Assembly (NCBI GenBank): GCA_028868855.1
Contig: JAGWTR010000002.1
Coordinates: 1-64,000 of the forward strand
Length of the DNA: 64,000 nt
Direction of reading: 5' to 3'
Source of the DNA: Burkholderiales bacterium
GTDB lineage: Bacteria > Pseudomonadota > Gammaproteobacteria > Burkholderiales > Burkholderiaceae_C
This document shows, one piece after another, positions 17,424-27,165 of this stretch (its first letter is position 1; the number at the start of each line of letters is the position of its first letter). The notes beneath the pieces are model-generated. The model saw only the letters and a program-made list of their open reading frames with translations, was not told the DNA's origin and searched no databases. A program made the translations under genes and the position numbers.

Positions 17424-18878
17424 TCAGGCCAGGTGCAGGTGCGCGACCTGGCGCCGGTGATCCAGGATCCACTGTGGAGACAGCGACCCCAGTCCCATGC
17501 CAGCCAGTGCCGCCAGCAGTCCGGCCAGTTGGCAAGGGAAGGCGTCACCCCATGGGGCGTGCAGCAAAAAGGTGGCCCATACACCGATGCCCAGGCCAAT
17601 GGACAGGACCGCGCCCTGCGTGGTGGCGCGTTGCCAGTACAGCCCAAAGGACAGCGGCACGAACGCGCCCACCAGCGTGACCTGATAGGCCGACGACACC
17701 AGGTCATAGATGGCCGTGCCCTGCATGCGAATGGCGTAGGTCAGCACCAGCGCCGTGAACACGAAAATGGTGATGCGCAGGGCCAGCAGCACCTGGCGGT
17801 CGCTCATGCCGGGCTGGATGTTCTTGAGGATGTTCTCCACGAAACTGGTCGACGGTGCCAGCAGCGTGGCTGACGAGGTGGACTTGATGGCTGACACCAG
17901 GGCGCCAAAGAAGAAGATCTGGGCCACCAAAGGCATGCGCGTGAGGATCAGGGTGGGCAGCACCTTTTGAGGGTCATTGGCCAACAGATCCTTGGCCTCC
18001 CCCGGCATGATGATCAGCGACGAGGCCACGATGAACATCGGCACGAAAGCAAAGGCCAGGTAGCTGAAGCCGCCGATGATGGCGCCTCGCTTGGCCGTGG
18101 CGCCATCCTTGGCCGACATCACGCGCTGAAACACGTCTTGCTGCGGAATCGAGCCCAGCATCATGGTCAGGGCTGCCGCAACGAAGCCGACCCAGCCCGC
18201 GGGGGTGTGCTCCGGCAGGATCCTGAACCAGTCATTGGTCTGGGCCAGCGCCAGTACCTTGTCTGCACCGCCCGCCTGATGGCCGGCCATCACGGCGATC
18301 AGGGACAGGCCAATGACCAGTACGATCATCTGGATGAAGTCGGTCCAGGCCACGGCCAGCATCCCGCCGATCAACACATAAATCAACACCAGCGAGGTGC
18401 CAATGAACATGCCGATCGGTGCCGTGATCGTCCCGCCGGACAGCACGGAAAATACGAGGCCCAGGGCGGTGATTTGCGCGGCCACCCAGCCCAGGTAGCT
18501 CAGGATGATCGCGATGGAGCAGAAAATTTCCACGCCCTTGCCAAAGCGGTGCCGGTAGAAGTCGCCGATGGTCAGCAGGTTCATCTTGTAGAGCCTGGAG
18601 GCGAAGAGTGCGCCCACCAGCACCAAGCACATCGAGGCACCAAAGGGGTCTTCCACCACAGCATTGAGGCCCCCAGAGACAAACTTGGCGGGAATGCCCA
18701 TCACGGTCTCGGCGCCAAACCAGGTGGCAAAGGTCGTTGTGATCACCATGGCCAGCGGCAGGCTGCGGCCTGCGACAGCGAAGTCGGTGGTGTTCTTGAT
18801 GCGGGTGCCAGCGTAGATCCCGATCCCCATGGTGCCAAGCAAATAGAGGATCACAAAGGCGAGCAAGGTACTGTTCAT
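17424..18878 (-). CDS. Sodium:solute symporter family transporter
   Basis: The 484-residue product shows about 13 hydrophobic helices and the SSS family pattern: VAGRSLPLAMVITTTFATWFGAE split across helices 1-2, a GWVAAQITALGLVF helix and GSIPQQDVFQRVMSAKD in the loop typical of proline/pantothenate-like symporters. The substrate is not deducible. The ATG at 18878 is used; a TTG three codons earlier is the alternative. It follows ubiB on the same strand after about 70 bases. Confidence 0.88.
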   Translation of the reverse strand: MNSTLLAFVILYLLGTMGIGIYAGTRIKNTTDFAVAGRSLPLAMVITTTFATWFGAETVMGIPAKFVSGGLNAVVEDPFGASMCLVLVGALFASRLYKMNLLTIGDFYRHRFGKGVEIFCSIAIILSYLGWVAAQITALGLVFSVLSGGTITAPIGMFIGTSLVLIYVLIGGMLAVAWTDFIQMIVLVIGLSLIAVMAGHQAGGADKVLALAQTNDWFRILPEHTPAGWVGFVAAALTMMLGSIPQQDVFQRVMSAKDGATAKRGAIIGGFSYLAFAFVPMFIVASSLIIMPGEAKDLLANDPQKVLPTLILTRMPLVAQIFFFGALVSAIKSTSSATLLAPSTSFVENILKNIQPGMSDRQVLLALRITIFVFTALVLTYAIRMQGTAIYDLVSSAYQVTLVGAFVPLSFGLYWQRATTQGAVLSIGLGIGVWATFLLHAPWGDAFPCQLAGLLAALAGMGLGSLSPQWILDHRRQVAHLHLA

Positions 18879-18950
18879 GTCGGCCAAAGCCTGTCACTGA
18901 TGGGGCGAAGAGCGGTTTTTGATCGGGGCGCAGTGTAAGGCCGGGATTCG

Positions 18951-20501
18951 CTAAATGACGCCCGTCCCATGCAGGCGGAGCAAAAGTTGCGCCACCAGCA
19001 GGCCCATCAGGAAGCCAAGCCCCACCCACAAGGCAGCCGACAGCGATCGGTTGGTGCGTTGGTGCTCATTCAAAATGGCGGCCAGATCGCGTCGCAACCC
19101 TGCGTCGCCCGCCTGCAAGTTGTCGTGGATCAGGCGCGGCAGCTCTGGCAGCATCTTGGCGTAGCGCGGGGCTTCGCGTTTAAGGCGATCCAGCAGCCCA
19201 CGCCAGCCGACCTGCTCGTTCATCCATCGCTCCAGGAAAGGCTTGGCGGTGGCCCATAGATCCAGATCGGGGTCGAGCTGCCGCCCCAGCCCCTCCACAT
19301 TCAGCAAGGTTTTTTGCAGCAGGACCAGTTGCGGCTGAATTTCCACATTGAAGCGCCGGGAAATTTGAAACAGGCGCAACAAAACCTGTCCCAGAGAAAT
19401 GTCTTTCAGGGGACGGGCGAAATAGGGTTCGCACACGGTGCGAATGGCGCTTTCCAGTTCGTCTTCCCGCGTAGTGGGTGGCACCCATCCGCTTTCGATG
19501 TGGAGCTCGGCCACGCGCCGGTAGTCGCGGTGAAAGAAGGCCACGAAGTTCTGCGCCAGGTATTCCTTGTCGACCTCGGTGAGCGTGCCAATGATGCCGA
19601 AGTCGAGCGCGATGTAGCGACCAAAGGTGCCCGGCGCCAGGCTGACCTGGATGTTGCCCGGGTGCATGTCAGCGTGGAAAAAGCCATCGCGAAAAACTTG
19701 CGTCATGAAAATGGTCACGCCATCGTGCGCTAGCTTCTTGATGTCGACACCCGCATCGCGAAGACGCTCCAGCTGGTTGATGGGCACGCCTTTCATGCGC
19801 TCCATCACCATCACATTGGGCTTGCACAGATCCCAGATCATCTCGGGCACCAACACCAGGTTGAGTCCCTCCATATTGCGTCGCAGCTGTGCGGCATTGG
19901 CCGCTTCACGCACCAAGTCCAGCTCATCGTGCAAGTATTTGTCGAATTCGGCCACGACTTCGGTGGGTTTGAGGCGTCGGCCGTCGGCCCACAGCCGCTC
20001 GACCCAGCGCGCCAGTTTGCGCAGCAGGGCCAGATCATCATCGATCACGTCCAGCATCCCAGGGCGCAGCACCTTGACGGCGACTTCGCGGCCGCTGTGT
20101 AGCACCGCGAAGTGAACCTGGGCAATGGAGGCGCTGGCCACGGGCTCGGTATCAAACTGTTTGAAGACGGCCGAAATTGGCTTGCCCAACGCTTTTTCGA
20201 CCAGCTTGACCGATTCCGCGCCCGGGAAAGGGGGGACACGGTCCTGTAGCTTGGCCAACTCGTCCGCCACGTCGGGGGGCAGTAGGTCGCGTCGGGTCGA
20301 CAGCATCTGGCCAAACTTGACAAAAATCGGTCCCAACCGCTCCAGGGCCAGGCGCAAGCGCTCGCCGGGCGGCGCGTGCAGGCGGCGCCCGGTGGAAATG
20401 ATGCGAGACAGCAGGCGCAGGCTGGGGCGACGAAGGCTGTCGAGCACCAGGGCATCAAGCCCATAGCGAAGAAAGATCAGGCCAATGAACAGCGCGCGCA
20501 T
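18951..20501 (-). CDS. ubiB: Ubiquinone biosynthesis regulatory kinase-like protein
   Basis: The 516-residue product is UbiB, an atypical kinase/ATPase needed for ubiquinone synthesis. Diagnostic elements are the KxGQ motif in [16 protein letters not shown] (near 60), the Ala/Ser-rich nucleotide loop [10 protein letters not shown], the lysine of [10 protein letters not shown], the [10 protein letters not shown] catalytic loop and the [10 protein letters not shown] metal motif. One or two C-terminal membrane helices anchor it ([17 protein letters not shown]). It starts 16 bases after ubiJ. Confidence 0.95.
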   Translation of the reverse strand: MRALFIGLIFLRYGLDALVLDSLRRPSLRLLSRIISTGRRLHAPPGERLRLALERLGPIFVKFGQMLSTRRDLLPPDVADELAKLQDRVPPFPGAESVKLVEKALGKPISAVFKQFDTEPVASASIAQVHFAVLHSGREVAVKVLRPGMLDVIDDDLALLRKLARWVERLWADGRRLKPTEVVAEFDKYLHDELDLVREAANAAQLRRNMEGLNLVLVPEMIWDLCKPNVMVMERMKGVPINQLERLRDAGVDIKKLAHDGVTIFMTQVFRDGFFHADMHPGNIQVSLAPGTFGRYIALDFGIIGTLTEVDKEYLAQNFVAFFHRDYRRVAELHIESGWVPPTTREDELESAIRTVCEPYFARPLKDISLGQVLLRLFQISRRFNVEIQPQLVLLQKTLLNVEGLGRQLDPDLDLWATAKPFLERWMNEQVGWRGLLDRLKREAPRYAKMLPELPRLIHDNLQAGDAGLRRDLAAILNEHQRTNRSLSAALWVGLGFLMGLLVAQLLLRLHGTGVI

Positions 20502-20517
20502 CCCGACCCCGCCCGCG

Positions 20518-21090
20518 TCAACGCTTGGAGCGGCCAAAGCCCGCGTGCGCATCGGGGCCTGGGCGCCAGCGCTGCAAGGCCTGCTTCACCGAGGTGCCCA
20601 CGGTGCTCAGCATCTGACTGGGGGTGTTGCCCAGCCAACGGGCCAGGTCGTCCTCCAGATCCCAGCGCAGATTTTTCATCAGCCAGGAAGCCACTTCAGC
20701 CAATGCGGCATCGCCTTCGATGCTGACCTCGGGGCGTTCACCCATCAGGGCGCGGCGGGCCAGGGTCCAAGGCGCGCTCAGGTGCACCGTCAGCGTCAGA
20801 CCGGCGGAGGGGGTTTCGGCCTCCGTGAGGGGCTCGATTTCAAACAAGCCGGCGGGGGTGATGGTCAGCCGCACTGGCGTGGGGGCCCAGTCGGTGCTGG
20901 TGCTGCCCGGCGCGAACCAGGCGGCCAGGGGTGGGACGAACGACGACGTCCAGCGCAGGTCGATGGTCTGGCCAGAATGGGGCTTGAGTTGCGCCATGGC
21001 CAGGGCTTCGCTGGCCACGACATGGTTGAGCAAAAGCGCAAGCCGCGGCAGTGCCAGCGGGCCAATCCAGGAGAGGGGGGTGAATGCCAT
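20518..21090 (-). CDS. ubiJ: Ubiquinone biosynthesis accessory factor UbiJ (SCP2 domain)
   Basis: The 190-residue product has an N-terminal SCP2-type sterol-carrier fold and a C-terminal amphipathic helix region ending [15 protein letters not shown], typical of UbiJ. UbiJ presents the lipid intermediate to the soluble Ubi metabolon. Pairing with ubiB is the usual arrangement; the ubiG gene lies separately at 27 kb. The ATG at 21090 gives the conserved start MAFTPLSW; a GTG at 21111 adds seven residues. Confidence 0.85.
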   Translation of the reverse strand: MAFTPLSWIGPLALPRLALLLNHVVASEALAMAQLKPHSGQTIDLRWTSSFVPPLAAWFAPGSTSTDWAPTPVRLTITPAGLFEIEPLTEAETPSAGLTLTVHLSAPWTLARRALMGERPEVSIEGDAALAEVASWLMKNLRWDLEDDLARWLGNTPSQMLSTVGTSVKQALQRWRPGPDAHAGFGRSKR

Positions 21091-21170
21091 GGGCCAATTG
21101 TAGGTGGGCACCGACAGTTACAGATGGCCCCCGGTTCCTGGGGCGCATCCGGGGGTATTTGTCATGATTT

Positions 21171-21200
21171 TTGAGCCACAATCGTTGGCAAACCTTATAC
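21171..21200 (+). promoter_or_regulatory. Possible sigma-70 promoter for the exopolysaccharide genes
   Basis: TTGAGC (21171-21176) and TTATAC (21195-21200) are separated by 18 bases in the gap between divergent ubiJ and the sugar transferase. Transcription would begin near 21207, leaving a leader of about 100 bases that holds a short open frame and a GC hairpin. The match is moderate and by eye only. Confidence 0.35.
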
Positions 21201-21307
21201 AAGGCCGGCCTTATTCAGGGTGGTCATGATGATGGGCTGTTCCCGCCAAAACCGGGCGTGGTCAGCACCCAACGATTTCCGGGGCCTGGGATGAGCCCCT
21301 GGTGTAC

Positions 21308-22702
21308 ATGTTCAATAACCGCAATTTCAACAGAACGTTTTTCAGTGCCCCGCAGTCGGTGACGTCGTTCGTGGCAGCTTTTCTGGAGCCGCTGATCACG
21401 GTGGTCTCCCTGTTGGGCACCATGGCGTATTACGACGAGCCCGTGCTGCGTGCCTCCATGGCCCTGATTCTGCTGGTTTTCGCCCTGACTTTCCCGGGAC
21501 GCAACCGCTTCAATGTTTCCAAGTTGGAAGCGGCGGTGGACATCAGCACGTCCTGGTTTTCCATGCTGGTGATCCTGTGGTTGTGCGGGTATGCGACCAA
21601 CAGCCTGATGTTTTTTGACTTCACGGTGATGCTGACCTGGGCGGTCGTGACACCGATGATTCAGTGGGTGGCGGTGTTGCTAGGCAAGGCGATCTTGAAG
21701 TACCGCTCGGCCCTGCCGAATGCGCGTCGTCGTGCCATCGTGGTGGGGGCTGGCCCTCTGGGGGGCAAGGTGGCTCGGGCCATACAAAGTAATTCGGACC
21801 AGAGTACGGAGTTCGTGGGTTACTTTGATGATCGAACCGACAGCCGGGTTCTGACCGAGGCCGTCAGCATGCGCCTGGGAGGCTTGCGGGATGTGGCCAA
21901 CTATGTCTACGCGCACGGTATTCACGAGGTCTACATCACGCTGCCTCTGGGCTCGCAGCCTCGCATCGTCGAATTGCTGGAGGCGGTGCAAGGCACCACG
22001 GCGTCGTTGTATTTTGTGCCTGACGTGTTCGGTATCAGCATCATTCAGGGTCGTTTACAGGACATGAATGGTGTCCCGGTAGTGGGTATTTGCGAAACCC
22101 CATTCACGGGGACCAACGAGCTGGTCAAACGAGTATCGGACATCGTGCTGACCAGCATTATCCTGGTGCTGATTTCGCCTGTGTTGCTGGCCGTGGCCAT
22201 TGGAGTCAAACTCAGCTCCCCCGGGCCGGCCTTGTTTCGCCAGAAACGCAATGGACTCGATGGCGAGGAAATCATCGTCTATAAATTTCGTTCCATGCGC
22301 ACGCAGGATAATGGCGCGGTGGTTAAACAGGCGACCAAGGGTGATTCGCGCATTACGCCATTTGGCGCCTTTATTCGCAGGACGTCGCTCGATGAATTGC
22401 CGCAATTCATCAATGTGCTGCAAGGCCGCATGAGCATTGTGGGCCCACGTCCGCATGCCGTGGCCCACAACGAAGAATATCGCCGCCTGATCAAGGCCTA
22501 TATGGTGCGACACAAGGTGCGCCCAGGCATCACGGGGTGGGCGCAGGTCAATGGGTATCGGGGTGAAACTGAAACCATCGACAAGATGCAAGCCCGAGTT
22601 GAGTACGATCTTGAATATTTGAGAAACTGGTCTCTGGGTCTGGACCTGCAGATCATTATTCGCACCATTCGACTGATGATTTTCGATCGCAATGCTTATT
22701 GA
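21308..22702 (+). CDS. Undecaprenyl-phosphate sugar phosphotransferase (WcaJ/EpsB type)
   Basis: The 464-residue product is a polyisoprenyl-phosphate hexose-1-phosphate transferase, which starts exopolysaccharide repeat units on the lipid carrier. Four to five N-terminal membrane helices are followed by a CoA-binding-like Rossmann segment (VVGAGPLGGKVARAI, ~145), another membrane helix and the catalytic bacterial sugar transferase domain with SSPGPALFRQKRNGLDG, VYKFRSMR, TSLDELPQF and MSIVGPRPHAVAHNEEYR. Glucose is the usual substrate in this subfamily, by analogy. A GTG two codons before the ATG could also be used. It heads an EPS set with an EpsL-like gene, galE and manC. Confidence 0.92.
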   Translation: MFNNRNFNRTFFSAPQSVTSFVAAFLEPLITVVSLLGTMAYYDEPVLRASMALILLVFALTFPGRNRFNVSKLEAAVDISTSWFSMLVILWLCGYATNSLMFFDFTVMLTWAVVTPMIQWVAVLLGKAILKYRSALPNARRRAIVVGAGPLGGKVARAIQSNSDQSTEFVGYFDDRTDSRVLTEAVSMRLGGLRDVANYVYAHGIHEVYITLPLGSQPRIVELLEAVQGTTASLYFVPDVFGISIIQGRLQDMNGVPVVGICETPFTGTNELVKRVSDIVLTSIILVLISPVLLAVAIGVKLSSPGPALFRQKRNGLDGEEIIVYKFRSMRTQDNGAVVKQATKGDSRITPFGAFIRRTSLDELPQFINVLQGRMSIVGPRPHAVAHNEEYRRLIKAYMVRHKVRPGITGWAQVNGYRGETETIDKMQARVEYDLEYLRNWSLGLDLQIIIRTIRLMIFDRNAY

Positions 22703-22712
22703 GGACGACAGA

Positions 22713-23930
22713 ATGAAATTAACTTCAATTTTCCGGGTGACTCCATTGGCGGCGGCTGTGGGGGTGGCATTGTTGGGTGGCGTTGCCATTGCTGAAGCAG
22801 ACCCCTTGAGCTTGAGGTTGAGCCAGACATTCACACGGGACAGCAACCTGCTGCGGGATGACGCCGATAAACGCAGTGACGTCATTTCGTCAACGGGGGT
22901 TGGGTTGAATTTTAATAAGCCGTATGGGCGCCAGGTGTACAGGGCTTCGTTGAATGCATCCCGCAACAGCTATAATAACAATACGCAGTTCAATAATAAT
23001 GGATTTGGGGGGGATTTTGGCTTTGATTCGGATCTCGGGTCTGATTTCAGGTTGTCTTTGGCCGGATCGGCTGATGAGAGTCTCCCAAGATTTGAAGACC
23101 AAGGCAATAGAAGCGTCAGAAATACCCAGAAGACATCGCAGGCGTCCATTGATCTGAAATATGGTTTGTATGGCAAATGGTCGCTGAATACAGGGCTGTC
23201 ATCGAATAATCTTCGGTATGCGGTGGTCAAGACTGAGGAAAAAACCTCAAGGGGTTCCCATGTGGGGGTAACCTATCTGCCCGATGATTTGACGGCTTTT
23301 TCAAGCACGTATTACGACACGCGTACCGATGCGCCCAATCGGTTTGGCGGGCTTGGCGATAAAATTCAACGCAGCAGTTTGGATTTCGGTGCGGCATACC
23401 AAGTGACCGGTTTGAGTCTGTTGCGTGGTAATGTGGCTTTAACCGATGAAAAGCATCCGGCAGACAGTCGCCTTAATTTCAAAGGTGTGACTGGCGCTGC
23501 CTCCTGGGCTTTTACCCCGGCGGGCAAAGTTTCGTATGCGCTGAGTTGGCAACGCGATACCAATAACAGTGGCACGTCGTCGGCCCCCGGCTCTAGCAAT
23601 TCGTTCTACACCACCAATAGTCAGCTGACCAATACCATGAGCCTTTCTGCGAAGTGGCAGGCCACTGGCAAATTGGCCATGTCAACCGCTTACACCCATG
23701 CGACCTATAAGGAAAATTACGGGCAGTTCTTTGGTTCGCTTAGTGGCTCCACCAGTGACAACGGTCGCTATCACGGGTGGAGCTTGGGTGTTGACTACCA
23801 AGCCTTGCAGTCGGTGGGGGTGAATTGCACCCTGCAAAATTATGATCGAACCGCATCTATTTTCTCTCGGGCCTATTCCGGCGATACCGTCAGTTGCGGT
23901 GCCAATCTCGTGATTGACCGCCTGCCATGA
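22713..23930 (+). CDS. EpsL-like outer-membrane beta-barrel protein
   Basis: The 405-residue product has a clear signal peptide (MKLTSIFRVTPLAAAVGVAL, cleavage near AEA) followed by alternating short hydrophobic/polar strands rich in Ser, Asn, Thr, Gly and Tyr, as in outer-membrane barrels. Placement ten bases after the sugar transferase fits EpsL, the barrel protein of methanolan-type EPS operons, presumed to export or assemble the polymer. Codon use is visibly richer in A/T than its neighbours, with many AAT, AAA and TTT codons. A GAGG site precedes the ATG. Its stop overlaps galE by four bases. Confidence 0.78.
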   Translation: MKLTSIFRVTPLAAAVGVALLGGVAIAEADPLSLRLSQTFTRDSNLLRDDADKRSDVISSTGVGLNFNKPYGRQVYRASLNASRNSYNNNTQFNNNGFGGDFGFDSDLGSDFRLSLAGSADESLPRFEDQGNRSVRNTQKTSQASIDLKYGLYGKWSLNTGLSSNNLRYAVVKTEEKTSRGSHVGVTYLPDDLTAFSSTYYDTRTDAPNRFGGLGDKIQRSSLDFGAAYQVTGLSLLRGNVALTDEKHPADSRLNFKGVTGAASWAFTPAGKVSYALSWQRDTNNSGTSSAPGSSNSFYTTNSQLTNTMSLSAKWQATGKLAMSTAYTHATYKENYGQFFGSLSGSTSDNGRYHGWSLGVDYQALQSVGVNCTLQNYDRTASIFSRAYSGDTVSCGANLVIDRLP

Positions 23931-24967
23931 GTCATCGCCACAGCATTTTGCTCACCGGAGCGGCGGGCTATATTGGTTCCCACACTTGGCTGGCCCTGGA
24001 GAAGGCTGGCTTTGAGGTGATCGGTATTGATAATTTTGTCAACAGCTCGCCCAAGGTGTTGGCCCGGATTGAGCAAATTGGTGGCTTCAAGCCTCGCTTT
24101 GTGCAGGGCGACGTGCGCGATCCAGCCGCATTGGACGAATGTTTCGCCATGGCGGGGGCCGAGTTTGGCGGCATTGGCGCCGTGGTCCATTTTGCCGCGC
24201 TCAAGGCCGTGGGCGAATCGGTCGAGCGGCCGCTGGATTATTTTGAAAACAACCTGGGCGGCTTGCTGTCGGTCGGCCAGGCCATGAAGCGCCACGAAAC
24301 GTTCAATCTGGTGTTCAGTTCATCGGCGACGGTTTATGGCAAGCCTGAGCGCCTGCCCATTGCTGAAGATTCAGCCTTGCGCGCCACGAATCCCTACGGC
24401 CAGACCAAGCTGATGGGCGAAGAGATTCTTCGTGAACTGGAGCGCTGCGACCCACGCTGGCATGTGGCTTACCTGCGTTATTTCAACCCGGTCGGAGCCC
24501 ATGAGAGTGGTCAGATCGGCGAAGACCCGCGCGGCATTCCCAACAACCTGATGCCCTATGTGGCGCAGGTGGCCGCTGGCAAGCGCGAGCACCTTAATGT
24601 GTTTGGCAATGACTACGACACGCCCGATGGTACTGGTGTGCGCGACTACATCCATGTGTGCGACCTGGCCGATGGCCACGTGGCTGCACTGCGTTACCTG
24701 TTCAGGCAGGAGCGCTCATTGACCGTCAACTTAGGGACAGGGCAAGGCTATAGCGTGCTGGAACTGGCCCAGGCCTATGGCAAGGCCTGTGACCGCGAGA
24801 TTCCGGTGGTGTTTGCACCACGTCGTCCTGGTGACATCGACGCCTGTTACGCTGACCCGACTCACGCTTTCAACACCATGGGCTGGAAGGCTTCCCGTGG
24901 CTTGGACGCCATGTGTGCCGATTCGTGGCGTTGGCAGTTCAACAATCCCGAAGGATTTGGGGCGTAA
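23927..24967 (+). CDS. galE: UDP-glucose 4-epimerase
   Basis: The 346-residue short-chain dehydrogenase-type epimerase interconverts UDP-glucose and UDP-galactose. It carries the NAD loop TGAAGYIGSHT (8-18), the VVHFAALKAVGESV segment, the catalytic S/T with YxxxK (NPYGQTKLMGEE) and RYFNPVGAHESG. It overlaps the EpsL-like stop by four bases, so it belongs to the EPS set and likely supplies UDP-galactose for the polymer. Confidence 0.95.
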   Translation: MSHRHSILLTGAAGYIGSHTWLALEKAGFEVIGIDNFVNSSPKVLARIEQIGGFKPRFVQGDVRDPAALDECFAMAGAEFGGIGAVVHFAALKAVGESVERPLDYFENNLGGLLSVGQAMKRHETFNLVFSSSATVYGKPERLPIAEDSALRATNPYGQTKLMGEEILRELERCDPRWHVAYLRYFNPVGAHESGQIGEDPRGIPNNLMPYVAQVAAGKREHLNVFGNDYDTPDGTGVRDYIHVCDLADGHVAALRYLFRQERSLTVNLGTGQGYSVLELAQAYGKACDREIPVVFAPRRPGDIDACYADPTHAFNTMGWKASRGLDAMCADSWRWQFNNPEGFGA

Positions 24968-25015
24968 ATACTGTGCCATGGCTGTGCTTGCATGGCCCGG
25001 CCCCGATTTCTCTGA

Positions 25016-26479
25016 ATGAATCGCATGAAACTCAATCTACTTCCCGTCATCATGGCCGGCGGGTCCGGCACCCGCTTGTGGCCCTTGTCTCGGGCGCTGT
25101 ACCCCAAGCAGTTTCTGGTGCTGCAAGGTAATCAGAGCTTGTTCCAGCAGGCGCATTTGCGTTTGCAAGCGCTGGGCGGCGATGACATTGAGGTGGGCAA
25201 GCCTTGCATCGTGGGCAATGAGGAGCACCGCTTTTTGGTGCTCGATCAGCTGCGTGAGATCAAGGGGGAGCCCTCGTCTGTGCTGCTTGAGCCGGTCGGA
25301 CGCAATACCGCCCCCGCCGTTGCCCTGGCCGCCTTGCAGGCCACGGCCGACGGCGAAGATCCGATCATGGTGGTCGCGCCTGCGGATCAAACGGTCGTGG
25401 ATGAAGGTGCCTATGTGAAGGCGCTGCAGACGGCGGTGCGCTGCGCGGCGCACGGTGACATCGTCATCCTGGGCGTTACGCCGGATCGGCCTGAAACCGG
25501 TTTTGGTTATATCCGAACGGCGCAAGTCCATGCCAATGGCGCCCACGACGTGGTGGCCTTTGTTGAAAAGCCGAACCTGGAAACCGCCCAGCGCTATCTG
25601 AGCGAAGGGGGCTATTACTGGAACAGCGGCATGTTCGTGATGCGGGCTTCACGCTGGCTGGCGGCGCTGGCGCACTTCCGACCCGACATCATGGCGGCGG
25701 TCCGTCAATCGTGGGATGCGCGCAGTACCGATGCCAGTTTTGTCCGTCCGGGCAAGGCGGAGTTCGCCGAGGTGCCTTCCGAGTCGGTCGACTATGCCGT
25801 GATGGAGCAGTGCCCTGGCAAGCCCGACAGTGGCTTCGTGGTGCGCATGGTTCCGCTGGATGCGGGCTGGTCCGATTTGGGGGCGTGGGATGCCGTCTGG
25901 CAAGTCAGCCCGCAAGATTCCCAAGGCAATGCCGCTCAAGGCGATGTCCTGATGCAAGGCAGTACCAACACCCTGGTTCACGCCACCAGCCGTTTGGTGG
26001 CGACGGTGGGTCTGGACAATATCGTGGTGGTCGAGACGCCCGATGCCGTGTTGGTGGCCGATCGCAACAACAGCCAGGACGTGAAGAAGATCGTGGCGGC
26101 GCTGGCTGGCGGCGAGCGTTCGGAAGGCACGCTGCATCGGCGTGTGCACCGCCCCTGGGGTTGGTATGACTCGATCGATGCTGGCCCGCGTTTTCAGGTC
26201 AAGCGCATCATGGTCAAACCCAAGGCCAGCTTGAGCCTGCAGATGCACCATCACCGCGCCGAGCATTGGATCGTGGTGAGTGGCACGGCCGAGGTCACCA
26301 ATGGCGACAAGGTGTTGATGCTGTCTGAAAATCAGTCAACCTACATCCCGCTGGGCACGGTGCACCGCCTGGTCAACCCCGGCACGATCCCGCTGGAAAT
26401 CATCGAGGTGCAGTCGGGCAGTTATCTGGGTGAGGACGACATCGTCCGCTTCCAGGACAATTACGGGCGTTCAGCCTAA
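25016..26479 (+). CDS. manC: Mannose-1-phosphate guanylyltransferase / mannose-6-phosphate isomerase
   Basis: The 487-residue bifunctional protein makes GDP-mannose. The N-terminal nucleotidyltransferase has MAGGSGTRLWPLSRALYPKQF with the catalytic residues, and YYWNSGMFVM. The C-terminal cupin isomerase domain has RPWGWYDSID, RFQVKRIMVKPKASLSLQ and the metal-binding QMHHHRAEHWIVVSG. ATG codons at 25016 and 25025 are both possible. It follows galE by about 48 bases. The stop overlaps the convergent gph stop by three bases. Confidence 0.95.
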   Translation: MNRMKLNLLPVIMAGGSGTRLWPLSRALYPKQFLVLQGNQSLFQQAHLRLQALGGDDIEVGKPCIVGNEEHRFLVLDQLREIKGEPSSVLLEPVGRNTAPAVALAALQATADGEDPIMVVAPADQTVVDEGAYVKALQTAVRCAAHGDIVILGVTPDRPETGFGYIRTAQVHANGAHDVVAFVEKPNLETAQRYLSEGGYYWNSGMFVMRASRWLAALAHFRPDIMAAVRQSWDARSTDASFVRPGKAEFAEVPSESVDYAVMEQCPGKPDSGFVVRMVPLDAGWSDLGAWDAVWQVSPQDSQGNAAQGDVLMQGSTNTLVHATSRLVATVGLDNIVVVETPDAVLVADRNNSQDVKKIVAALAGGERSEGTLHRRVHRPWGWYDSIDAGPRFQVKRIMVKPKASLSLQMHHHRAEHWIVVSGTAEVTNGDKVLMLSENQSTYIPLGTVHRLVNPGTIPLEIIEVQSGSYLGEDDIVRFQDNYGRSA

Positions 26480-27165
26480 GGCAAGGCCAAACCCAGCAAG
26501 GCCAGCAGATCACCGGGTTGAGCGCTGATCACCTCGGCACCCCAGTTCCGGATGTCGTTGCCAGGCGAGATATAACCCCAGGCTGCCGCCGCAGTGGGCA
26601 TGCCTGCTGCCCGGCCAGCCTGGATGTCGCGCAGGTCGTCGCCCACATAGAGTGCGTCGCCTGGGGCGACATCGATTTGTTTGCAGGCTGTCAGCAGCGG
26701 CAGCGGATGTGGCTTGGCATAGGCGGTGCTGTCGCCACTGATGATGACGGCCGCGCGTTGCTCCAACCCCAGTGCACGCATCACCGGGAGGGTGAATCGG
26801 TGGGGTTTATTGGTGACCACGCCCCACTTCAGCCCGGCGGATTCAAGCTGCTTCAGCACCTCGGCCATGCCCTCGAACAGCACGGTGGTGTCCGCCAGGC
26901 ATTGGTCGTAGGCCTCTAGGAAAGACAGGCGCAAGGTCTCGTATTCGGGGTGGTCGGGGTGGATGTCCAGCGCCACGGCGATGAGGCCGCGCGCCCCTGC
27001 CGAAGCGTGGGGGCGCAGCACCTCGAGGGGCAGAGATGCCAAACCGCGCTGTACGCGCAACCGGTTGGCCGCGCCACCGAGGTCACCGGCCGTGTCGGCC
27101 AGCGTTCCGTCCAGATCGAACAGCACCGCGCGGGGCGCACTGCCCCACTGGATGGTTGTGCTCAT
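26476..27165 (-). CDS. gph: Phosphoglycolate phosphatase (HAD superfamily)
   Basis: The 229-residue HAD hydrolase removes phosphate from 2-phosphoglycolate. The nucleophile motif is [11 protein letters not shown], the second motif VTNKP, the lysine in [10 protein letters not shown], and the acidic motif [12 protein letters not shown]. The ATG at 27165 overlaps the ubiG stop by four bases, so it is translated with ubiG. An upstream in-frame codon inside ubiG adds seven residues and is unlikely. Confidence 0.88.
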   Translation of the reverse strand: MSTTIQWGSAPRAVLFDLDGTLADTAGDLGGAANRLRVQRGLASLPLEVLRPHASAGARGLIAVALDIHPDHPEYETLRLSFLEAYDQCLADTTVLFEGMAEVLKQLESAGLKWGVVTNKPHRFTLPVMRALGLEQRAAVIISGDSTAYAKPHPLPLLTACKQIDVAPGDALYVGDDLRDIQAGRAAGMPTAAAAWGYISPGNDIRNWGAEVISAQPGDLLALLGLALP

